A stretch of 64,000 nt of DNA from Malachius bipustulatus (taxonomy: Eukaryota > Arthropoda > Insecta > Coleoptera > Melyridae), in NCBI GenBank assembly GCA_910589415.1, contig CAJUUM010000034.1, positions 186,001-250,000 of the forward strand. Direction: 5' to 3'. The notes under the pieces are model-generated. The model was not told the origin of the DNA and searched no databases. It saw only the letters and a list, made by a program, of their open reading frames with translations. Within the stretch, counting starts at the first letter, position 1, and every line of letters starts with the position of its first letter. Positions 44,968 to 56,640 of this stretch are shown piece by piece. The position numbers and the translations under genes were made by a program.

Positions 44968-47900
44968 TTATAATTTATTCTCCAATGCCAATTTCATAAG
45001 ATCTATAAGGCCTGACAGATTATGTGGAAATTCGTCAGTCTCCTCGTCGGGCGGGGTGGCCCCTTCTCCATTATTAGATATATCTTTGTGGCCCCAAGCT
45101 AAACTTTGGAAGGAACCTTGAATCAAAAAACGCTTGTCATCGAAATGCGATAGTGCCACTTTGCGTTGATAATTTGTAAAAATTGTATGATTTATAGATC
45201 GAAAGGTATGCATCGTGCAATATACGCTGGTACCTCTCTCTAACACATCTCTATAATGTGCCATCGTCAACTGTTGCTTAACGGAACTCTTCTTAATTCC
45301 CTTAGCCTTTTTTACCTCATCATCGCCCGCCTTCACGTAATAGGCTTTGGAACCTGTACCGTAAATGTAAAATGTATCTATTGCACGTCCGGAAAACTCA
45401 TCCTTCATGCGACCAATGACTGACTTGTTTCGAGGTATATTGTGAACTTTATCAACAGGATAATTTGACGTGTCAAATTTGTCGATATTTTCTTTCATGT
45501 CATAAAAATTTAGTGTTTTTACGGAAATGATTAAACTATCCGTATCAGTATACAGCAGAGATACATTTTTACCGTACAAGTTCTTAAGGTATCCGTAAAA
45601 GAAGTCGTAGATGAGGGTTTTAGATATATCTAATATGGAAAACCCGACATATATGGGCTTATTATAGTGAACATAAAAGTTTTTTTTAGCTCGACGGCTA
45701 CCAAATTATCTTGAAATATTTTCAATGATTTGAAACTTGGTCTCGAAACATAATTTTCCACCTCCAGCTTATGACCGGTGGCGGCATATTGGGTAACCAA
45801 CTTGATGTTAACCCGATTTTCCACATTTTCCATCGTTTTGCCATAGATACTGTTAATCATAAGTTTGAACATATCCCTTTCAAAAGAATTTTTAGCCGAA
45901 TTCCTGAGAGTTGTGTTTAGGTCGATATACGGCTTCAGCCAGGCTGATTGACGAAATTTAATGGCTCTATGAATTTGTTTCAATTTCAATCCAGGGGATA
46001 AGCATTGTTTCAAATTTAAATAATGTATGATATACTTATTTTTATTTTGTAAATTTTGAATAAGTTTGGAATGCTTCCCCCCGGGAGGAACCATGTTTTC
46101 CGGACAGAAAGGGAAATCATTGTGTTCATCGTGAAGCGATTCAGGATATTCGAGATCGACTTCGAAAACATAACCGACGGATGAATCTGAAGAGAGAGCG
46201 TCTAAATCAATTTCATCAATCTCCTGTCTGGTCATCCATGCGAAGTCCTCCCTTGGTAGGACTCGTTGCATGCTGGCACCGTACATATTCGACATGTCTA
46301 AGTACATGATATATTCGGTCTCACTAGCTGGATTATAATTTTCACAGAAGGGATTGTTAGCTTCGGCCTTTCTCTTCACACAGGTGCTGCATCCACCGCG
46401 AATACCCTTTTTAAAAAAATGCAGCATGTCGATATCGGTGAGGAGTTCTAGCTTCACTTTAGTAAACCTCAACATGGCGTCCCAACTCAAACCAGGAGCC
46501 GTGTAGTAATGGGCGGGATCTAAAGATGATGATAAAAATTGGAAACTGTCGAGGAACCGAAGCTGCAGGTGTACATCACGTGACTGACCTCGAGAATCAC
46601 TAACAGTGTCGACGTGAAGGAATTTAGTGAATGATACATATTTTTCAAAGTTGCAAGGGATAATATCGATTCGCTCACCATTGGGTGCTAAATGTTTAAT
46701 CAAGATGTGAGCATCATAGTTTTTTAGGTTGTGGAACAGTATCGGAACAAATTTTGGAACTTTATAGTTGATGTTGCAGGTGACGGTCCGCGATATAGGC
46801 CAGTGAGGTGGCAGTGATCGCGAACTTTAACATCTGATAATGTGAAACTCTCCTCACAGATATGACACGCTGTGGCATTTCTATAAGAATCCTCTTGCTG
46901 AGGTGTTAGTGCCTTCATAGGGACAACAGGTTTCAAAAAATCGTGGTAGATGCGCTGTAAATCGTTTTCTAATTTAGTCACAAAAATTTGAGGTGCATCT
47001 AGGCCGGTATAAATTTCGAATTTTGACAATGAGTCATCGAAAGAACATTTTATATAGTACGCGAATGAAAAAGGGATATGTTCATACTTTTTAACTGTGT
47101 ATCTGTCTGTAGTAGGGTTATCTGCTTGCTCCACATTTTTCAGCAGGCATTCAAAATCACCAAAGACAACAAAAGGCACTCTCAACTGCTTTTGATAATT
47201 TTCAAATTTTAAAAAATTAGTAGGCACTTGACGGCCGAGTTTATCCTTCCTCTCACCAATGGTAGGAAGTATGACGGCTACATGACTGCAGTCGTGCTCT
47301 TTGTGACTGGCAAGTATCTCTGCCGAACTGAAATATTGTAAACAGGAATCACAAAAATATATTTTACACCGATGTTTTGAAATTTGGTTTGAAATTAGGC
47401 GTGACAAATTCTTAATGTAACAATAATGTTGCATGCCTTCTGAATTATCTATTAGTAACAAATTTACATGTCGGGCTCGTTTGCGTTCCGAATAGTGTAA
47501 TGGGCCTACTATTTGATACATCTCGAAACTGTCAATATAAATTTTTTCCAGACCATAAACGTTAACTGAAATATTATTTTGCGTTTCAAATTTAGGTATG
47601 TCTTTCAACGCGAGAGGAAAACTTATGCCTGTGAAGTCGAGCACTGTTGAAAAATGTGGATATGACAACACCCGATCTACTTTACCTGTCGGTTCGCAAA
47701 TAGCTGCTACCAAGCTCCATGCGAAACAGTATTCGTCATTATTTTGAATATTTATAACAGCTTTTTTCTTTTGTATGCTTGGAGGTAGCGGTACATACGA
47801 ACTGCCTTTAAGCGGATTAAATTTATTAAGCTAGTTGAGGCACACACTACTCTATTACTAAAAATAAACGACTTTACTTCTCTAATGTCCTTACTTGGTA

Positions 47901-48493
47901 GATAATAAATACCAAACAGCTCTAAATTTACTTTAAAAGGTCCGTTTTTCACCAGTTCATTTTCAAGTAACGCTATAATGTCCGCTCGCACATCACTCAT
48001 GAATTCGTCAACACTAATACGCTTTTCGTCACTACTTACTCTGTAACTCGCTAACCTGCCACCGTACGCTGTACTACTCACTTGCACACGTCCACTTTCG
48101 GCCTTCCAGAAATGACTCTTATGTTTATTGGTCCGAATATGTGCAGCGTATGCGTTGCCTGGAACTTGCAGCTGGCAAGCGTTGCAGTACAGCAAATTTG
48201 CTAAAATAAAATGTTCAGATATGAATTTGGAAAATAATGCAGTGTACATATGCGAAACTTACGAGCAGAGTTGGTTGCGAGTTTTTGCCTCTTTGCAGGT
48301 GCGGCCACATCATCCATAGTGCGACTTGTTGAAGCTGCTAAATAATTATTTTAATTCACCATTATTTTAAAATATTTATCACATTACCTGATGCTCGAGT
48401 TGCCAGCGGTCTCTTGCACCCCTGCTCGAGGTGGTTGAACAATGCTGCTTGGTTCCCATACACGGTCAAACATCTAGGACATTTGTTCGCCAT
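44968..48493 (-). pseudogene. Polinton protein-primed DNA polymerase B, spliced 5-prime end, frameshifts
   Basis: This is the replicative polymerase of the Polinton. Two 5-prime exons (48493-48388 and 48337-48263) join in phase to exon 3 from 48200; introns are 50 and 62 bp, GT-AG. Exon 1 encodes a zinc finger (CPRCLTVYG...). A second Cys/His motif (YCNACQLQ...HIRTNKH) is in exon 3. Downstream are the exonuclease motif (FGDFECLL, near 47150), a CHIC...HCHLTG zinc site (near 46800-46870), motif A (YLDMSNMYG, near 46300), motif B (KLMINSIYGKTMEN, near 45840) and motif C (YTDTDSL, near 45550). The C-terminus ends at 44968. Frame changes at about 47765 and 45670 (A-runs) and near 46785 break it. 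Total length is normal. Confidence 0.88.
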
Positions 48494-50830
48494 CGTTTAC
48501 GCACTCTCGGTCCTTGCACGGGTATTTATAGACGCTAGATGAAGCAAGGGGAATATTAGAATATGATAAGAGTGGGGAGTTGAAAGATTTGAAAATGATA
48601 GTTATTATTATAAGTCTGATTTTTACTATCATAAAATTTGAAGTGATTCGCGCATCTTTAGAATAATTTTTAAAGATCCCAAGTGTCATATTATTAATTT
48701 TAATAAAGTTCAATTTTTTTCCAACTTTGAGTACATAGATATTTCTAAAATTTCTAAAAAGTCATTCACTCTGTATTTTAAAGTATTTTTTAATTTTATT
48801 CCATCAGCATAATATTAAAATTGTAAAAAAATTCAATTATTTATTTGTTTTTATTATTTATTTTACTAACTCGGTACCGAAAGCACAATGGAACTTACAA
48901 AATCCTAAAGAATAAAAATCATTCACTCTGAATATTAAATATTCAAATAAATTTTATTTTTTTATATTTTACTAAGAATAAAAGAAATTTTATTCTTCTT
49001 TTCACTGTTTTATGCCTGGTTAGAATTTATAAAATCCTGAAGAAATAGTTCTTCACTGTATATAAGCGTTTTCATAATTTTCATTTATTAGCACAATAAA
49101 AAACTGTGATAAATTTAAATTTTATTTTATTCAATTTTCAACTTAGTATTGAAAGACATAAAATTTAGAGAATCCTGAAAAAAGTCTTTCATTCTGTATA
49201 TTTATTCTTTAAATTTAATTTTACTCGATAATTCACTTCATTATAAAACACAAGAAATAAATGAGATAACTATGATAGTTATACTTACATGAAACTTTGA
49301 AGACAATTGGGGAACACTCGGTAGGTAATATGAGTCAACTGCACTAGAGAACTGCACTAGAGAATTGCACTGTAGTATATACTATACTGTCAGACACGGG
49401 CTCGAACACGCCGTTTATATATCATTTATTTGACCTTCTAAAGGTGATCTTCTGGACCTTGAGAAACATGACATCATATAGTTCGACATTGATATGACCT
49501 AACCTTGAAGATGTTCTGAATCACCTTGAAACCAAGGCCAAACAATAATATGATTTAATTTATTATGAAAATCCATTTTCCAAATAAATAATAACAATAC
49601 GATAACACAAATCAAACACTTGATGATCAAGCGTAGAATAATATTTCATATTTGTTCAATAATAATTAGACGCTTAGACGTTATTTTCAGGCGTTATTTC
49701 ATAATAAGGTAGCAGGAGTATAGAAACAGCAAGGACGTTCATCACTTCATAAGCTAGAGCATTTAATATAGTATGTAATGTTACACTTCGGTCAGGTTAC
49801 CGTAATTTCAACAATAAACATTACATCTGGACGTACTTACAGCATGAATACTATAGGAAGGCGAGAGTTTGACGAGAATTGGTTGGTGCGCAGATTGGGC
49901 TCCGAATCCATAAATGTTTATTGTCCAATATCAACAATGTTAGTCGGTGTCCGCGTAAAAAAAACAACCAACCAGATAAGGCTGATAAGAGTAACTCCGC
50001 CGTTCATCGAACAGGTAAAAAGTCAGTGGTGTGTACTGTTTAGCTCGTGTCGTATATTTATTTAAAATAGGTGGTTTCTGTCATCGTGTCGTGTGTAGGT
50101 ACCGATGTTTTTGTTATCATGTGTTTTATTGATTAATATATTATTGTTATTAATTTGTTATTAATATATTGCTTGCCAGTAAAATAAGTACACATCTACT
50201 ATTTTAGTTTTTTTTCCGCATAGGTACCTTATCTTAAATAAATTCGAAATAATTTAACCGAGACTAATTGATATAAATTGGAATACAAAACGTAGATGTC
50301 CATATTGATTTTTTAATTGAAGATTGATAATTGACTTATCATTTATACCTAAACATTTAAAATATATTAAAAATATAAAATATTTTTTATTATGTGCGCG
50401 GCGCCACTGATGTTATTTCTAGCCTGTTATGGTGGAACAGCGTTTATCAGTTCAATGGGTGGAACAATTAAAACCGGCAAGATGCGTAGTTCACGCCCAG
50501 ACTCTTGCCTTCCTATAAAAATCATAGTATACCTATGAAGCTCTATTTATTTTCATTATAGTTTTTCTCTTGTATTTCATGCTTAGCGCCCTTCATTAGG
50601 GACTCTGTTTTTATAAATTACGCAATAGTTTATTTTTGCGACATTGAATTTTCCATTATTATTTAAATAATTTTTAATTAAAGTATAGGTACCTACCTAA
50701 CGATTATAATACACTTATAAATTATTTTATTCACATCCACTAACGACTTTATAGCATATTTTTTATTTATTTTTCCGTTTGGAGTAGCAGGACTTATAAT
50801 AACACTAAAGTTTTTTTAAATTTATTTTAT
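48494..50830. other. Polinton-side intergenic DNA, no supported gene
   Basis: Mostly AT-rich. Around 49430-49540 CCTTGAA/CCTTCTAA words recur, as at 56-57 kb. A 95-codon plus ORF at 49778-50065 shows no recognisable motif. CACTAGAGAA(C/T)TGCACT is duplicated near 49340-49370. Confidence 0.5.
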
Positions 50831-51216
50831 TCACATTATAAACTTACAACAGTGTGACAATTTTTCAGTAATTGATTTTATAGTGTTTTCTATATACATG
50901 TTATCGATAATACATAAATCTACATGTTTACGTGGCTCGTTACAAAAATACATTTTACAGCTGTGGCTTGTACAAAAATGTCCTCTTGAGCGACAAATAG
51001 CTATTTGGCCACAATCGGAAATAAGACAGACACGATCATCCTGGAAGATCTCATCTGGTGGAATATCCACTACCGGACAATTCTGATAATTTTTCCCCCT
51101 ATATAGTTGCAGAAGAAACAAATCTCTGGCTTCTTAATATTTTTTTCAGTGTGGATTTTACAATATGCTGATGGTTTATCAACTTCTAAGTTGCAATACA
51201 AACATTTACTCTCCAT
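50831..51216 (-). pseudogene. Small Cys-rich (zinc-binding) protein, one frame change
   Basis: ATG at 51216-51214 overlaps the stop of the upstream gene (TGATG). The first part (MESKCLYCNLEVDKPSAYC) has paired cysteines. A one-base change in a G/A-run near 51095 leads to the second part (YQNCPVVDIPPDEIFQDD, CGQIAICRSRGHFC, CKMYFCNEPRKHV), ending at 50831. At least 12 Cys in CX2C-like spacing suggest a treble-clef/RING-like metal-binding fold. Family unknown; probably a Polinton accessory gene. Confidence 0.5.
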
Positions 51217-51745
51217 CACTTATTTTCTTGTTCACTTTCTTCACAGCTAATCTCACAAAACTTTATTTTCAGATCCTCAGGTAAAAATTCACTCAATATA
51301 CTAAGGTAACTCGCGAAGTGACAGTGCAGAGGAAACAAGAAGAATTTAGTGCTCCATTATTTAACTCGTTTATCGGGAGATAATAAGCGGTAAATAAAAT
51401 TAAGAATGCTGAAGGTGTTAAATAGAAAGTGATCAAATAGTTGGTAAAATCGTGTGCGGAAATCAAGAAGAATAAAGGTGAGAAAGTTGAAAAATAATAG
51501 ATAGAATACAAGTGTAAATATTGAAGGTGGATTAAAAGCGAGGTGGGTATAGCTCGTCCGAAAGGTCGACTTGCGAGTTATCTCCGGCGCCCGCTGATAA
51601 ATGCAGATAACAACCAAAACAAATATAAGTGAGTGCGACAATAATATAGATATTCCAAAATTAAGAACAGAGGCGGTACGTTCGGGTAGGAAAATTCGTA
51701 ATAGTTAAATAGAAGAAAGTATAAAGAAGAATAAAATAGATAATA

Positions 51746-52486
51746 ATGTCTAGTGACGACGGGTCAGTTTCGGAAGGAAATAAAAGAAGGAGAATAATTA
51801 GGTCGCCGCAAAAACATGGCAATGATGGAGAGGAAAAATTGGATGTAATAATAGGGATGATGAAGATAAATGAAGCAAGAATGAAGGAATTGAAAGAAAG
51901 CATTGACACAGTCAGAAAGGAGCAGGAAGCATGCAAAGAGGAGATAAAGAAGCTAAGAGGGGAAAATAAAAAAATAATGGCAGAAAATAACACGATGAAA
52001 GAGAAAATAAAGGAAGTAAATGAAAGAGTGGAAAGACTAGAAATAGAAAAACGAAAGAACAACATAGTAATACAAGGCATGGAAATTGAGACAGGAGGGA
52101 TGAAACAGGATAAGGCAAAAATAAATGAAAAAATGGAAGGAGATTTTAGAAAGAAAATGGGAATTGAGGTAAAAGTTAAAAATGTAGCACAGATAGGAAG
52201 ACAAATGTACTTGATTGAGATGGAAAAAGAGAAAGATAAGGATGAAGTTATGAAGAATAAACATAAACTAAAGAAACTGGAGAATGAGAGAATATATATA
52301 AATCATGATGAAACAAAAGAGCAAAGAGAGAAGGGAAGACAAATTAGAAAAATGGCAAAGGAGGAAAAACGAGAGGGGAAAGAAGTAAAGACAGGATACA
52401 ATAAAGTAATAGTTGACGGAGAGGTATGGAGATGGAATAAGGAGAAGGGAAGGCTAGAGAGGGAGGAAGAGCGATCAAAAAACTAG
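51746..52486 (+). CDS. LINE ORF1 protein (coiled coil, nucleic-acid chaperone type)
   Basis: 246 codons. After an N-terminal basic segment (NKRRRIIRSPQKH) there is a long coiled coil (about residues 35-120, heptads of Lys/Glu/Ile). An RRM-like segment follows (NNIVIQGMEIETGG ... KVKNVAQIGRQMYLIEME), then a basic C-terminus. This is the layout of L1-type ORF1 proteins that bind the element RNA. It ends 26 bp before ORF2, in the same LINE. Confidence 0.85.
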   Translation: MSSDDGSVSEGNKRRRIIRSPQKHGNDGEEKLDVIIGMMKINEARMKELKESIDTVRKEQEACKEEIKKLRGENKKIMAENNTMKEKIKEVNERVERLEIEKRKNNIVIQGMEIETGGMKQDKAKINEKMEGDFRKKMGIEVKVKNVAQIGRQMYLIEMEKEKDKDEVMKNKHKLKKLENERIYINHDETKEQREKGRQIRKMAKEEKREGKEVKTGYNKVIVDGEVWRWNKEKGRLEREEERSKN

Positions 52487-52512
52487 CAGATCATGAAAAG
52501 GAACGGAAACAA

Positions 52513-55512
52513 ATGACAAAGACACAGGCAATGGAAAGGGACAAGAATACGGATAGAATAAAAAAAGGAAGAAAAGAATCGAAAAATATTGGGAAAATAG
52601 GTACATGGAATGTAAAAAGCATACAAGGAAAAGTAAAAGAACTGGAAAACGAATTTGAAAAAATAGATATGGAGATACTGGCAATAACAGAAACCAAGAA
52701 GAAGGAAAAGGGTGTTATAATAACGGACAACCAGCATATGTTGATATACAGTGGAGTTAACAAAGAAAAGAGAGCAGCAGCAGGAGTAGGATGTATGATA
52801 CACAGAAAGGTGAAAGATGGGGTGTACAAATGGAAGGGATATACAGAGAGGATACTATCGGTCGAATTTCGGGATGAAGACAAGAAGGAAAGAACAATTA
52901 TTGTAGTTTATGGACCCAATGAAGATGACGAAGCACGAAATAAAGACAGATTCTGGGAGGAGCTAACAACAGCAGTAGAGGAAGCAAAAGGAGTGATATA
53001 TATAATGGGAGATTTCAACAGTAGAGTAGGGAAGAGAGATGACAGGTACAGAACTGTGATAGGGAAATATGGGGAAAATGTAAGAAACAACAATGGAAGG
53101 AGAATGCTAGATTTCTGCATGATACAGAATATGATAATAACGAACACGATATTCAAACATAAAGATATACATAAATACACTAGAGAAATGAAGAGTAGGA
53201 ATGAAAAATCAATAATTGACTACGTAGTGGTGAGTAGGGAAAACAGGAGAGAGATTATAGATACAAGAGTGAGAAGAGGACCAGAAATAGGTAGTGACCA
53301 CTATATGGTGGTAACAAAAGTGAAAAGAGGAGATAAAAAAGAAAGAGAAAATAAAGAGAAGACAATAGAAAAACGAGGGAATGAAGTTATAAAATCATAT
53401 AGATTACAAGAAAAAGAGATAGCAGAGAGATATGAGCAAGTAATAGAGAAGAAAATAGGAAACATGAAAAAACAAACTGACCAGAAAGAAGGCATAGAAG
53501 AACAGTGGATTAAATTTAGAAATATAATAATAGAGACAGCGAAAGAAGTATGTGGGTACGCAAGGAAGAAACCGAGAACCAAACAGACGGCATGGTGGAA
53601 CGACGAAATAAGGAATCAAGTAAAAGAGAAGAAGAATAGATGGAGAATATACATAGGTAATAAAACGCAAGAAAACTACGAAAGATACAAAGAAGAAAGA
53701 AAGAAGGTAAAAAATATGATAGTAGAAGCAAAGAGAAACAATTGGAGAGAATTCGGAGAGAGAATGGAAAACGATAGTAAAACAAACCAAAAATTATTCT
53801 ATAGAGTACTGAAATCACTAAGAAACGAGAAAACATATAATGAAACAAAAATTAAAAACAGAAACGGAGACCTGTTAACAGAAGAGAAAGAGGTAATTAA
53901 CAGATGGAGAGAATACTTCGTAGAACTACTAGGAGCCACAGAACTAATAGAAGAAGAGAAAGATCTAGAAGAGGAGAAACATGAAGAACAAATAGAAGAC
54001 AATATAAAACTAGAAGAATTAAAGAATGTAATAAGGGAAATAAAAACGGGAAAAACGCCAGGATGTGATAAGATAACAGCTGAAATGATCAAAAATATGG
54101 GAGAGAAAGGGACAGAAATGTTATTGGATGTATATAATAGAGTGTGGGAGGAAGAAAAAGTACCAAGAGAATGGAAAACTGCGCAAATATTACCTATACA
54201 TAAGAAGGGCGACAAGTATGATTGTAATAACTATAGAGGTATAAATTTGTTATGCACAACGATGAAGATATATGAAAAAATAATAGAAAAACGAGTAAAA
54301 GCAATAACTGAGAGTTCAATAGAGGAGTCACAAAGTGGCTTCAGGAAGGGTAGAAGTATACAAGACCACATATTTACCATAAAACAAATAATTGAAAAAT
54401 TCATGGCGAAGGGAAAGAAAGTGTATATGGGATTCATAGATATGGAAAAGGCGTTCGATAGAGTAAACCGTGCTAAATTGTGGATAATACTGAAAGAAAG
54501 GGGGTGTAAAGACAAATTGGTGAGAATTATAAGAAATATATATGAAGGAAATTTTAACAGTGTAATCAATAAAAATCAGAAATCAGAAATGTTCACAACA
54601 AAAGAAGGTCTGAGACAAGGAGGTAGTCTGAGTCCCACATTGTTCACAATTTTCATGGATGAAATAATAAAGAAATGTACGAGAAAGGTAAAGAAAGTAC
54701 AAGTGGGATATAGGAACCTACAAGGCATAAAAATATCAGAAGCAGCATTTGCCGATGATGTGGTAATAATGGCAGAAACAGAAAAAGAACTACAAAAGAG
54801 TTTGGAGATATGGAACACAACAATGGAAGAACTAGGTATGACGATAAATAAGAATAAAACCAAAGTAATGATTATAGGAAAAAATGACGAACAGATACAA
54901 ATAGAAATTGGAGGAGTACAGATTGAGCAGGTGAAATGTTATAAATACTTGGGGGTGAATATAGAAGATAATGGAGGACAAGAAGCAGAATTGAATGAAA
55001 GAATAGAGAAAACAATGAGACTGTATTACACAATGAACAAAGCATTTATTGGCAAAAGAGAAATAGACAGAAAGACAAAAATGAAGGTTTTCAAAACGAT
55101 ATACAGACCAATTTTGACGTTCGGATGCGAGTCATGGGTGCTGAATACAAGACAGAAGAGCAAGATACAAGCAGTTGAAATGAAATACCTAAGAAGAGTC
55201 AGAGGAGTAACGAAATTAGACAAGATGAAGAACACAAGAATAAGAGAAGAACTGGAGATAGTATCAACCATTGAATTCATAGAAAAGAGACAGCTGAGCT
55301 GGTGGGGTCATCTGAGGAGAATGAACGAAGGAAGACCAGTGAAAAGAGTGTGGGAAGCGAAGACTTTAGGAAAACAGAAGAGAGGAAGACCTAAATTAAA
55401 GTGGAATGGAGTTATAGGAGAGATATTATTAAAGAAGGGAAAAACTTGGAGAGAAGCGTGCAAAATGGCAGAGAATAAGAGGGAATGGGCAGAATTTGTA
55501 CACATGAAATAG
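52513..55512 (+). CDS. LINE ORF2: endonuclease and reverse transcriptase
   Basis: 999 codons, intact. The AP-like endonuclease has GTWNVKSIQG (about residue 32), AITETKK, MGDFNSRVG (about 165) and SDHYMVV. The reverse transcriptase has NYRGINLL, QSGFRKGRSIQDHIF, IDMEKAFDRV (about 641), EGLRQGGSLSP and the catalytic FADDVV (about 745). The C-terminus has LSWWGHLRRM followed by KRGRPKLKWN, typical of the insect endonuclease-reverse-transcriptase group often mis-annotated as craniofacial development protein 2. All catalytic acids are present, so it could be active. Alternative start Mets exist near residue 9, but the first is used. Confidence 0.95.
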   Translation: MTKTQAMERDKNTDRIKKGRKESKNIGKIGTWNVKSIQGKVKELENEFEKIDMEILAITETKKKEKGVIITDNQHMLIYSGVNKEKRAAAGVGCMIHRKVKDGVYKWKGYTERILSVEFRDEDKKERTIIVVYGPNEDDEARNKDRFWEELTTAVEEAKGVIYIMGDFNSRVGKRDDRYRTVIGKYGENVRNNNGRRMLDFCMIQNMIITNTIFKHKDIHKYTREMKSRNEKSIIDYVVVSRENRREIIDTRVRRGPEIGSDHYMVVTKVKRGDKKERENKEKTIEKRGNEVIKSYRLQEKEIAERYEQVIEKKIGNMKKQTDQKEGIEEQWIKFRNIIIETAKEVCGYARKKPRTKQTAWWNDEIRNQVKEKKNRWRIYIGNKTQENYERYKEERKKVKNMIVEAKRNNWREFGERMENDSKTNQKLFYRVLKSLRNEKTYNETKIKNRNGDLLTEEKEVINRWREYFVELLGATELIEEEKDLEEEKHEEQIEDNIKLEELKNVIREIKTGKTPGCDKITAEMIKNMGEKGTEMLLDVYNRVWEEEKVPREWKTAQILPIHKKGDKYDCNNYRGINLLCTTMKIYEKIIEKRVKAITESSIEESQSGFRKGRSIQDHIFTIKQIIEKFMAKGKKVYMGFIDMEKAFDRVNRAKLWIILKERGCKDKLVRIIRNIYEGNFNSVINKNQKSEMFTTKEGLRQGGSLSPTLFTIFMDEIIKKCTRKVKKVQVGYRNLQGIKISEAAFADDVVIMAETEKELQKSLEIWNTTMEELGMTINKNKTKVMIIGKNDEQIQIEIGGVQIEQVKCYKYLGVNIEDNGGQEAELNERIEKTMRLYYTMNKAFIGKREIDRKTKMKVFKTIYRPILTFGCESWVLNTRQKSKIQAVEMKYLRRVRGVTKLDKMKNTRIREELEIVSTIEFIEKRQLSWWGHLRRMNEGRPVKRVWEAKTLGKQKRGRPKLKWNGVIGEILLKKGKTWREACKMAENKREWAEFVHMK

Positions 55513-55999
55513 AAATAGAAGGAACAATAGGAGTGCAGAATAAGTGGATGTTTATTTAGTTTATTGATGTGTTTATTTGGTTGAAGATATTTGTACCTAG
55601 TATTTATGGATTTTGTATATTTTATTTTATTTATTTGTTAAGAATGAAATGTATTTATGTTACGCACTACACCATGTAATGGTAATTGTGTTATTGATTA
55701 TATATATATAACTCGCGAAGTTTAATTTCATAAATTCGTAACAGAGGCACTCAACACTTATCTCATCATTTAAATATTCTTCACAAATAATCACGCCTTC
55801 CTCATAATCTTTGGCAAGTTGCGATGCATAACTCACTTCATTTTCATCGAAAATAACTTTAAAGTCGTATATTCCTGCATGCTCTGCATCTCTTCGTAAA
55901 TCTCTAAACTCGGCTCTTATTCTTTTCACACCACTTTTCAAATCTGTTACGTCACCCCACGTTTGTGCTGCATACATCAACCACATTTTCTTTTGTTAT

Positions 56000-56640
56000 G
56001 AGTGACTAGCCTCAAATTATAATATTTATATGGCGACCGGCTACCCCCACCATTTTAAATATTTAAAAAAAACCTCAACAGGATAATCTTGAAAATCTCC
56101 GGTTGAAATAATGGATTTGATGATTTTTTAACCTTGAAATTTACGTCATATCAAAATGTTTGATCTTGGCCTTCAAAATTACATGTGCTGGGACTTTGAA
56201 ATATTTCAGATAACCTTGAAATAATTCGACCTTCAAAATTACATGCAGTTCACACCTTTCCAACCTTGAAAAATGAATAACCAATTTGGCGGCCGTAAAT
56301 CTAGTCGGCTTAAATAATTTCTGTAGTGTGAAATGAAATGCTTTTGACGACTTATGTAAACCTACAATAAATTATTACCTTGAATTAATTTCATTACCTA
56401 CAGGATCTAGCCGAGGCTTTATTTTGATTGAAATAATAACACAATACCCCTACATGATCTAGCCGGAGCTTAATTTTCTCATTCATATAATAATACAATT
56501 AACCATGTAGGATGACCAGCGCGACGAGCTGGATAACGTGATACCACCGCACCTGCTAGCGTTGTTTTCATATTCATAATGTCTCCAAGTTATTATAAGT
56601 ACCTAATAGGTACCCAATAATAATAACTGATTTTTAATTT
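56000..56640. other. Non-coding DNA with scattered CCTTGAA words
   Basis: No gene seen. CCTTGAA or CCTTCAAA occurs several times (56131, 56166, 56210, 56230, 56262, 56377), leading into the denser array that follows. GAT(C)TAGCCG(A)GGCTT-like text is duplicated near 56405 and 56458. Confidence 0.5.

Larger units (their letters stand above)
51320..55708 (+). mobile_element. Full-length non-LTR retrotransposon (LINE)
   Basis: 4389 bp flanked by a perfect 13-bp target duplication TAACTCGCGAAGT (51307-51319 and 55709-55721). It has a 426-bp 5-prime leader, two intact ORFs and a (TA)n tail. The strand is very A/G-rich, which is why long antisense ORFs appear opposite it. Intact frames and identical duplications point to recent insertion. 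Confidence 0.92.
51216..55986 (-). pseudogene. Small gene split by a LINE insertion
   Basis: The 5-prime part (55986-55709) starts MWLMYAAQTWGDVTDLKSG and is helical and charged. The LINE at 51320-55708 interrupts it within the 13-bp TAACTCGCGAAGT target duplication. The remainder (51306-51216) continues in the same frame to TGA at 51216-51218, giving a 122-codon gene before insertion. The stop overlaps the ATG of the next Cys-rich gene by one base. Function unknown. Same strand as the polymerase gene, so plausibly part of the same Polinton; not proven. Confidence 0.65.

Noticed and set aside
49778..50065. 95-codon ORF next to the Polinton
   Set aside because: No motif, no neighbour logic, and codon pattern not convincing.
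51661..55505. Many Phe/Ser/Leu-rich ORFs on the minus strand opposite the LINE
   Set aside because: They are antisense shadows of an A/G-rich coding strand with no motifs.
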